From Phallusia mammillata (Eukaryota > Chordata > Ascidiacea > Phlebobranchia > Ascidiidae), in assembly GCA_003260075.1 (NCBI GenBank), contig QLIY01000067.1:216129-280128 (forward strand): DNA of 64,000 bases. The letters are read 5' to 3'. Below, piece by piece: positions 56,736-64,000 of the stretch (its first letter is position 1; each line of letters begins with the position of its first letter). The notes beneath the pieces are model-generated. The model was not told where the DNA came from. It searched no databases and saw only the letters and a program-made list of their open reading frames with translations. The position numbers and the translations under genes are program-made.

Positions 56736-57215
56736 GTAAAACACGACAGACTCACCTTCTACTTTTTATAGGCTAATTTGCGACGGTCGTATGCAGGGCA
56801 GTTAGTTGAGGCAAGTTTGTGTACATTTACGTCGGCCGCGCAGGGACGATGGCGGTTCCAACGTTTTTTCAGATACTGCTCGAGAATACCGAAGCAGACG
56901 AACAACCGGTTCTAATGGGCGATTTGCACCATTTTCAAAAAAAATTAAGGACTCATTATTTAATACAATGCATTTTTAATACGAAGTAATTTTACAATTT
57001 TTTAAAAGTTGGTAGAACTCCATCAACAGACCTGGCGTACTTAATACAAAGTAGAACACTTATTGGGAAATAACTTATGTTAAAGGGCATTGGTGTTTTT
57101 GCTTTCGTTTTCCCTCTTTCATCAACAAAAATGTGTGGCGAGTTCACTTTTTCTATCCTTTTTATTTCCCATTAGTTAGACCAGTTCTTGGGGGGTGTTG
57201 TGCCTTTTTACATCA

Positions 57216-57313
<98 letters not shown>
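57216..57313. repeat. 98-base G run
   Basis: The longest homopolymer in the window. A genomic G run of 98 would be exceptional and hard to sequence. In keeping with the others it is likely filler across a gap, and the Gly-rich frames through it are not real. Confidence 0.85.
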
Positions 57314-57314
<1 letters not shown>

Positions 57315-57679
57315 TATTATTATTGTTTTATGCTTATTTTCCCGTCGCTCTAACCATGCGAACCGCCATCGTTAAATTCAGAGTGCAAACGAATTAACAT
57401 CAGTCAGTTAACAGTTTGGATTTGACTCTGTTTTCTATCTGCCCAAAAAATTCCCATGTAAGTTTTCTTTTTAATTCTGCTATTTATCAATAAATCTAAT
57501 CCTGTTTTTTTTTTGTATTTCAGAATCCTCAGCACAAATGCTCTTTGATATTGTATTTTGTTTTTGGCATTGGGCCTCAATTGCAGTATTGATATTGGAA
57601 CCAAAACTTGCATTGGAGGTATTTTGAATGTTTTAAATATTTGCAAACCGTTCTTAGCTCGTGACAACTGATCTTCGTT

Positions 57680-58255
57680 TTTTGCAGGTTTTAAACTCAT
57701 TCTACAGATTTTTTGCCTTTTGTATTTTTGTTTGTTGCAGGTGTTAAGCAATTATGTTTTACAGGATTAACCAATTTTATGTTTTACAGGATTAACCAAT
57801 TTTATGTTTTACAGAACTTTGCAGTTTATATTTGTTTTTATTGCAGGTTTAGGGTTATAATAATTGTTAGTTCTAATTATCATTTTTTAGGTTTTACTCT
57901 TTTTTGTTTTTACAGGGTTTAGGAATTTGTGTTTGAAACTGTAAATACACTTTAGGTGAACAATTTTTTGCAGGCTAAACAGATTCAGTAAATTTACACT
58001 TCAACTTTTAGTTGATGGTTTTAATGTTGTTTTTGTTTTACAGAAAATAGGAGTTTAGGAAAGTTAACAGACTTAAGGCTCTTTTAACTCTACTTTTTGT
58101 ATCTGCAAGCTTTTAATTGTTTGTGTTTTAACAAGGTTATAGGACTTTCAGGTTATAGGACTTTTAGGTTTAGGAATTTCAGGTTCTGATTTTAGTTTTA
58201 TAATGTCTTGTTTTTCGGTGTTCAACATTTGTTTTCCGCAGGTTTAGGGTCTGTT
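57680..58255 (+). repeat. Array of splice-acceptor-like and GGTTTAGG motifs
   Basis: At least ten T-tracts end in CAG, TAG or ACAG within 600 bases (for example TTTTTTGCAGGT, GTTTTACAGGA three times, TTTATTGCAGGTTTAGGG, TTTTTACAGGGTTTAGG, TTTTTTGCAGGCT, TTTCCGCAGGTTTAGGG). A clear 25-bp unit, TTTTATGTTTTACAGGATTAACCAA, is repeated near 57752-57818. It lies inside the candidate spliced locus and could be a degenerate tandem repeat or a cluster of alternative acceptors. Confidence 0.55.
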
Positions 58256-58513
58256 TTGCAAATTGTGTTAAGCTTTTTAGGTGAAGGTAAAGTATACCCC
58301 TTATTTCAACAGATCGGTTTACATTTCTTAAACGCAAAGTTTACCATTAAGCCACTAATAGCAGTAAAGCGTTAAGCAGACATAAAAAATTAAAAGTAAT
58401 TGCCGCTCTTTGGTATTTATGTGTTTTGCATAAACCTCGTTGTGGTTCAGTTTTTTTCAGAATTTTGGGCTGAACTAATTAGTTTAAGATTTAACGTTAG
58501 ATAATTGTTCATG

Positions 58514-58925
58514 GGGGGGGGGATTACCATAAGCGATGACGTCACATGTCTTTTACCGGCATCGAAACGTCACCAGCGATCACCCATGGCAACCGACGGT
58601 GGATGATTTAATTCAGTGACGTTCGGTTCTGGCTTTTCTTTCTGCGTTTGTTTTCATCCATAAAATCCATAGGAAAAGTAGCAATAACCTACAGTATGTG
58701 ATTAGACTTTGTATTTGATCCTAAGTAGCACATAGTAGGTTGCGGCAAAAAAAGGTTATGTAAACAATAGCACGAAAAATCCTGATGAAACGCATTTGGG
58801 TATTGCTGTGGTCGTTCAGGAACCGTCTCCAGCCTTGTGAGTTTAATACAGTAGATTGTAGTAGCGGATAATCATACATAACTAATTAGTTTAAGATTTA
58901 ACGTTAGATAATTGTTCATTACGGT
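58514..58925. repeat. Repeated intron edge around a G run
   Basis: TAATTAGTTTAAGATTTAACGTTAGATAATTGTTCAT precedes the G run at 58514 and returns at 58882. The 350 bp between hold sequence such as TGACGTCACATG without a gene. Confidence 0.7.
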
Positions 58926-60199
58926 TAATTTTGTTTAATCTATATTTTGCAGATCACCTATGAACGCCATTTCTGCTACTCCGGTGGTTTATTGACGATG
59001 CACTGCCGGCCACCGTGAAAAAACAGAACAGGTAATCATATGATGTTGTCACCTTGCTTGTTGAGGTCTTTGTAGTTGATGACGTATTTGGATGATGTCA
59101 CATGTTGTGTGTTTCAGATCTTGCAACAGATCAACTTCCCTCACAAACAGAAGATGGTGAAGTGAACGCTTGAGATGGAAACTCCATACGTCTTCATTAT
59201 TGCAAGGTAACAAGTGGTTTTGTTTTGTTAGGTTGATGCTGTATTGATAAAATTGATGTTTCCTTTAAGCTTTAAATTGTTTTAACCAATTTTAACGTGT
59301 ATTTGCCCTCTTAGTACTGTATTTTTGTTAGTGGTGTGGCTTGTGTGAAGTTTATTACCGATGTGAATCATTTCAGTGCTTGATTTAAGTTTATCTTGCT
59401 TTTAGACGCTGCAAAGTCGCCGCCATTCACCCAACCACGCCGATCAGCTACGTATACATCAGTTACAAGGTGAGTCGGATTGCGCTGATCCAGTTAGTTA
59501 AGAGTTTTTGTTTCTGTCCCATATTAAAATGTACATTTCATAAACACGATTGCACTGTGGCCTTATGACAATACGAATTGTTTTCAATTTGTAAATGTAG
59601 ATTTATAGTAATTTGGTCGACATTAAGAAAGATAGCAGTGAAATTATTCAATATTATAACTATTAGTTTGATCATATCTGTTGTAAAAACATGTTACCAG
59701 CATTTTAAAACGCGCATTACTTTGCAGATACATAATGTACTTTATTCTTCAATTACCAAATGCATATTTATTGATTTAGTATGCGGAACCAAATTACCAT
59801 TTTTAAACGCTGCACGGTGTTTAGTGTCAGTTTGTTGAAAATATAATCGTATACATAATTACTTCATGCTTTCATGTAAAAAAAACGAACTACATCATTA
59901 CCATGTTTTATACATTTAATTTTAGATGCTGCTACCAAAGAACTGTTGACCTGAAGAAAGTCCAATCCGGGGGGGGGGCGAACTACATCATTACCATGTT
60001 TTATTTATTTAGATGCTGCTACCAAAGAACTGTTGACCTGAAGAAAGTCCAATCCACAAATAAACAAGTGCATTTACTACGACTGAATCCTCTCACAAAC
60101 AAGATGGAAAAAATAGGCCTATGACTCTAAGACCAAGCAACTAAAACAGCGCTTCCCCCCGAGCTTGCTGCTTCTTCTGTTGGATGATGTTGCCACCGT

Positions 60200-60343
60200 T
60201 CATATGTCCGGGTAATGGTCAAACAGCTGGCGAACTGTCTCGTCATCCGAAGCCGTCCTTTCAAGGTGCTCCTTCCACTTGGTGGACGGTATATCAGACA
60301 ACATTATATTGTGTGATCTGCAGTCTGTTTCTCTGCGCCACAT
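60200..60343 (-). CDS. Small open frame, 47 codons, uncertain
   Basis: From ATG at 60343 to TGA at 60200 the frame has a balanced, charged composition (WRRETDCRSHN, STKWKEHLERTASDDETVRQ, LFDHYPDI) unlike the T-rich chance frames around it. It also lies in a locally GC-richer patch. It could be the last exon of a gene, part of a decayed transposon, or chance. No acceptor or partner exon was established. Confidence 0.3.
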   Translation of the reverse strand: MWRRETDCRSHNIMLSDIPSTKWKEHLERTASDDETVRQLFDHYPDI

Positions 60344-61690
60344 ACAACGCTTAAACTACCATTACTTTCGCCCAAACTTTTGATGTGACGAAAGAATTGC
60401 ATGAGGGGCACCGTGCACGACACCGTGCCATGTCGAAAGCAAGGTCAAATGCAATACGTATAAAATACGCTCACATACACATACAAACCTTATGCCAACA
60501 ATTCACTTACAGACTGGTAGTTATTTTTCCTGCTGAACCAATTGCTCGGTTTGTGTGAAATATCGTACAGGGTTTTACAAATTTTCAAACACACGCCCAA
60601 AATGAAGTGTATCGCGACGCGTTGAATTACCTAAACAGCATTTACTACATTAATTTTGTTTTAAATTGAAACTTTGTGTTGTGATCTCTGTGTACATTAT
60701 CTAATTTAGGCTTGTTTAGCAAAAGTTGGTTTTTGCATCAATTGAGACATTTGAAAGTTATGGCAAGATTGTTGATACAAATGACTTTGCCTTTTCAGTT
60801 TAATAATGTTTTGTGACCTTTCAATTAGATAAAATTATTTATTACATCAATTGTGCTTGTTTTAAACTTTCTCCTGTAATGTCTAAGTGCATTCTATAGT
60901 TTAAAGATTTGTTCAGCAAAAGTAGGTATTTTTTGTCAACTTTGTCATTAGAAAAGTTGTAACTACTACTGATACAAATCACTTTGTGCTAAAATATGTG
61001 TCAGGATCGCGACCCACTTTGGGAAGCCGTGAAAAAGTAGATTCTCTAAAACGTGTTTTTATTGCATGAGTTTCTTTCTATGCAACTTCCAAGTAAATTG
61101 TGGCTTGTTACATTGACTTTATAAAGTTCGAATACAAATACTTGTGATAAACTCGTAAGCTTAAGAAACTGTACGTGCTGTAACTGCGTTAGTAGCAATT
61201 CCTAATTGTTCTGTTCCAACTGTTTGTTAATGTTAAGATTTAAGTTCTTTGAGTGTTATGAATGGATAGGATGGTGTAGGGCAAGTACCTGTCGGTGATG
61301 TCCACTTGTTTGAATGGTTTACACCAGCGGTTTGCAACCTATGCCATTGATGGGTCAAATACAGTGAACCATAGTACAGTTAAACCATACGCATTGTTAG
61401 GTTACTTAACCAAAGTACCGAGCGCATTCAATCGTCTCTGAACCTAAATGTCTAAATCGCTTCATCACCAAAGTAGTTTTTGAGAGCCACTTTTGATTTG
61501 AACTGTAACATAGTCTTCACACACTAAACAAACTAAATCACCGAGTCGCATTTGGCATGCGGAACCCAAGTTGCACACTCTTGATTTGCACGAAGTAAAT
61601 AGACATTGATAGACCACGTCAAATAAATATTTTTCCCTCTATGTCGCCAAAACATTTGTTGATATTAATGTTTGTTTTTTGAATTCGTGA
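60344..61690. other. Intergenic, AT-rich, no gene seen
   Basis: It holds only a hAT-like end near 61324 (CAGCGGTTTGCAACCTA) with a possible partner near 61572 (AGTTGCACACTCTTG). No coding frame, RNA gene or array was recognised. Confidence 0.5.
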
Positions 61691-61699
61691 GCCTTTGGA

Positions 61700-62745
61700 A
61701 AAATTCATTGTATAAATTGATCGACGGTAATCGCTTATTTACAGCTAAAATGGGTTTAGCGAGCCACATTTCATTAATAATGCAGTAAGAGTCTTTGCAA
61801 ACTAAACAATACTAAATCAATGCGTCGCATTTGACATGCGGCCCGCAAGTTGTACACTCTAGGTTAGTTTTTCTCATATCGTTTCGGTGGTTGGTTTTGT
61901 AATAATTGGATAGGAAAAGTACCTTAAGGAGCTGCCTGGTGATTACCTTCGCGCAACGTTTACATATGAAATAAATCGGGGGGGGGGGATACTAGATCAA
62001 TGCGTCGCAATTGACATGCGGCCCGCAAGTTGTACGCTCTAGGTTAGTTTTTCTCATATCGTTTCGGTGGTTGGTTTTGTAAGAATTGGATAGGAAAAGT
62101 ACCTAAGTACTGCCTGGTGATTAGCTTCGCGCAACGTTTACATATGAAATAAATCGAATTGCATTTGTTTAGAGCAGGGATGGGCAAACTTTTCAGTGCA
62201 AGGGCCGCATTCAAAAGTTCGAAATTTCAGAGGGCCGCATAGTAACCCAAAATATTAACATAGTATGTTTCAGCAAAATACAAATACGTTTGTTGCCACT
62301 CCATTGATCGTGCAAACAGGGGGGGGGGGTTTGCATGAAGTGAAAGGGCATCGATAGACCATGTCAAATAAATATTTTTTCCCTCCATGTCGCCAAAACG
62401 TTTGTTGATATTAATGTTTTTTTTGAATTCGTGAGCCTTTGGAAAAATTCATTGTATAAATTGATCGACGGTAATCGCTTTTTTACAGCTAAAATGGGTT
62501 TAGCGAGCCACATTTCATTAATCATGCAGTAAGAGTCTTTGCAAACTAAACAATACTAGATCAATGCGTCGCAATTGACATGCGGCCCGCAAGTTGTACG
62601 CTCTAGGTTAGTTTTTCTCATATCGTTTCGGTGGTTGGTTTTGTAAGAATTGGATAGGAAAAGTACCTAAGTACTGCCTGGTGATTAGCTTCGCGCAACG
62701 TTTACATATGAAATAAATCGAATTGCATTTGTTTAGAGGGACACT
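61700..62745. repeat. Three partial copies of one intergenic block
   Basis: The block containing GAGCCACATTTCATTAAT, ATGCGTCGCA-TTGACATGCGGCCCGCAAGTTG and ATCGTTTCGGTGGTTGG occurs at 61620-61978, 61988-62160 and 62335-62740, around G runs at 61979 and 62321. The GCGGCCCGCAAGTTG part is like a hAT-derived repeat. Confidence 0.75.
62174..62320. mobile_element. hAT-like repeat end (GGATGGGCAAACTTTT ... GGGCCGCAT)
   Basis: AGCAGGGATGGGCAAACTTTTCAGTG followed by GGGCCGCATTCAAAAGTT and GAGGGCCGCATAG is the usual left end of a widespread animal hAT-derived repeat. The other end is lost at the G run at 62321. It is absent from the second haplotype copy at about 62736, so it may be a polymorphic insertion. 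Confidence 0.65.
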
Positions 62746-63540
62746 AAACTTTGTAACTATGCGTTCCAAAGTCCTAAAATATTGTTGATGTTAAGTATTT
62801 TTAGTTTGTGATCCAACGTTTCTTAGTAAACTATTTTGTATAGGTCAATGTTATTTGTAATAAACACGTCCTATTATTTTTTAGCAATCTACGCTCACTA
62901 TAAGAGTTTGAGATTTCTTCCTTACAACGTAGTAATTTTATGCTCACATGTAACGGCTAGTTACCATTTCAAATAGATTTGAATGGGTCTCATTTTGTTC
63001 TATTATTGTTTGTGTCTGTTCCTTTAATATTAAATTTTGTACTTGTCACTTTTGTGTAAAGTGCATCTGCTTTTTCTCATACTTCTCGACCGAGGAACAC
63101 TGTTGTTTTGTTGACGTCAAAAATGTTATTTTTTTGCCGCTGTAGCGAATAACCGTAGCCTTATGAGATAAGTGGGTAGGTAATGTTAAGTTAATGTAAA
63201 GTCCCTGTCGTTATTTGCACACTGCTTGGATTGTCTCTTATTTAAATTTTCATCGTTTTAATACAAGATTGATTTGGGAACTGAGAGTTTTGTGTGCTTA
63301 TTGCAGCAGAAACAAGTATGGGAGAAACATTTAATATCTTTCTCCGGAAAAAACAAATATGTGTAACGTTGTAACAATATAAGATTAGCAAACAGATCAG
63401 GTCGACTTGAAGACACAGGCATAATAACTCGCATTTTAGATGAAAAATAAATGAACATATCGGATGTTGCGAAAATTCTATTTCAGTAATCAAAAATTTA
63501 CTGATGATTCGATTGTGAACATTTCAGGAGGCAGAAAGGT

Positions 63541-63790
63541 TAAGTACGAAGCAGAAACCGGTCAAAACCGGTTTGAAACTGAACTGGAATATTCCCGCGA
63601 NAACCGGTCAAAACCGGTTTGAAACTGAACTGGAATATTCCCGCGAAAACCCAACGAAAACCGGTTTTTCTTCGATTTTTTGACCACCAAAAATAGAAAA
63701 AACGGAAAGGCCTTAGGTTTTTTTCAAAAATCGGGTCGGAATTTTCGATTTTAAAAACCGGTTTAAACCGGTTTGGAGGTTCGGTAGGGG
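63541..63790. repeat. Repeat rich in AACCGGTTT palindromes
   Basis: AACCGGTCAAAACCGGTTTGAAACTGAACTGG is repeated on both sides of the N at 63601, and AAACCGGTTTAAACCGGTTTGG lies near 63755. It looks like a small mobile repeat inserted in one haplotype, since the flanking block 63313-63540 recurs at 63801-64000. Confidence 0.6.
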
Positions 63791-64000
63791 GGGGGGGGAA
63801 AAAACAAATATGTGTAACGTTGTAACAATATAAGATTAGCAAACAGATCAGGTCGACTTGAAGACACAGGCATAATAACTCGCATTTTAGATGAAAAATA
63901 AATGAACATATCGGATGTTGCGAAAATTCTATTTCAGTAATCAAAAATTTACTGATGATTCGATTGTGAACATTTCAGGAGGCAGAAAGGTTAAGTACGA

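Larger units (their letters stand above)
55310..60125 (+). ncRNA. Possible spliced non-coding or micropeptide transcript
   Basis: Well-formed exons can be drawn. A first exon ends ACACG|GTAAGC at 55373, with a second copy ending near 55464. Others are 57531-57618, 58953-59031, 59118-59206, 59406-59469 and a last exon starting 59926 or, in its second copy, 60013. An AATAAA lies near 60058. Frames through 58953-59206 are closed by stops, so a long protein is not encoded. Two short frames are notable: one from ATG in the first exon across 57531 (36 codons), and one from 59175 across two introns (39 codons, METPYVFIIARRCKVAAIHP then more). Linking the first exon to the later ones is inference. 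Confidence 0.35.
13432..63798. other. G-type homopolymer junction marks (rest of window)
   Basis: Runs of about 8-11 G occur near 13432, 13976, 14284, 17443, 17654, 18309, 18518, 29419, 31482, 32267, 34688, 35180, 35599, 36293, 39810, 42487, 44484, 46868, 50446, 51823, 53417, 53791, 54551, 55388, 58514, 59970, 61979, 62321 and 63787. Most are followed by a near-copy of preceding sequence. No matching C run is found in this part, so the strand flips once, between 12981 and 13432, where an N sits at 13329. Confidence 0.85.

Noticed and set aside
57133-57397. Open frames encoding long poly-glycine
   Set aside because: They exist only because of the 98-base G run, which is probably filler. Neither flank has a coding signal.
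1-64000. CRISPR arrays, operons, riboswitches or other prokaryotic features
   Set aside because: No spaced identical repeats or bacterial gene organisation. All well-supported genes are animal genes, several of them spliced.

Overview
This 64 kb window is animal nuclear DNA. It is AT-rich, with spliced genes, GT-AG introns mostly of 0.1-1.5 kb, and many miniature DNA transposons. The proteins are close to vertebrate WDR6, SLC35F5, RABEPK and SNRPE. Together with compact introns, mixed intronless genes and very high allelic divergence, this suggests an invertebrate chordate such as an ascidian (Ciona-like). The species is an inference, not proven.

Layout. 1-5828 (+): the C-terminal half of WDR6, a WD40 partner of a tRNA 2'-O-methyltransferase. 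5975-24835 (-): a gene of at least 22 exons, convergent with WDR6. It encodes N-terminal armadillo repeats, fibronectin type III domains and a long basic/Ser-rich tail, and I could rebuild it with consistent splice phases. I do not recognise a named vertebrate counterpart. 24836-25871: divergent promoter region. 25872-33702 (+): four intronless tandem paralogues of the alpha-tocopherol-transfer/retinaldehyde-binding (CRAL-TRIO/Sec14) family, plus a 3' fragment of another copy. 34895-44250 (+): an 11-exon SLC35F5 gene whose introns are packed with hAT-type MITEs and a SINE. 45505-48991 (-): 7-exon RABEPK, convergent with SLC35F5. 49471-49767 (-): intronless SNRPE. 52868-53643 (+): an unrecognised 217-residue protein. 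55310-60125 (+): a weakly coding spliced locus, perhaps a lncRNA or micropeptide gene. 60126-64000: mostly repeats.

The strongest window-wide pattern is technical. About 50 short runs of roughly 8-11 C or G, and six runs of about 40-100, are each followed by a diverged copy of sequence just passed. Every run is C before about 13.0 kb and every run is G after 13.4 kb, with a lone N at 13329 between. This fits unmerged haplotype overlaps joined by a strand-specific filler. It duplicates exons of WDR6, the ARM-FN3 gene, SLC35F5, RABEPK and the 53 kb gene, and it cuts some exons. Apparent tandem duplications here should not be read as biology without independent reads.

Biologically interesting items are the ARM-FN3 gene, the intronless CRAL-TRIO array, two fold-back mini-elements carrying hammerhead-ribozyme-like cores, several MITEs with clean 8-bp target duplications, a 33-bp repeat that triplicates a splice donor, and a dense array of splice-acceptor-like motifs near 58 kb.
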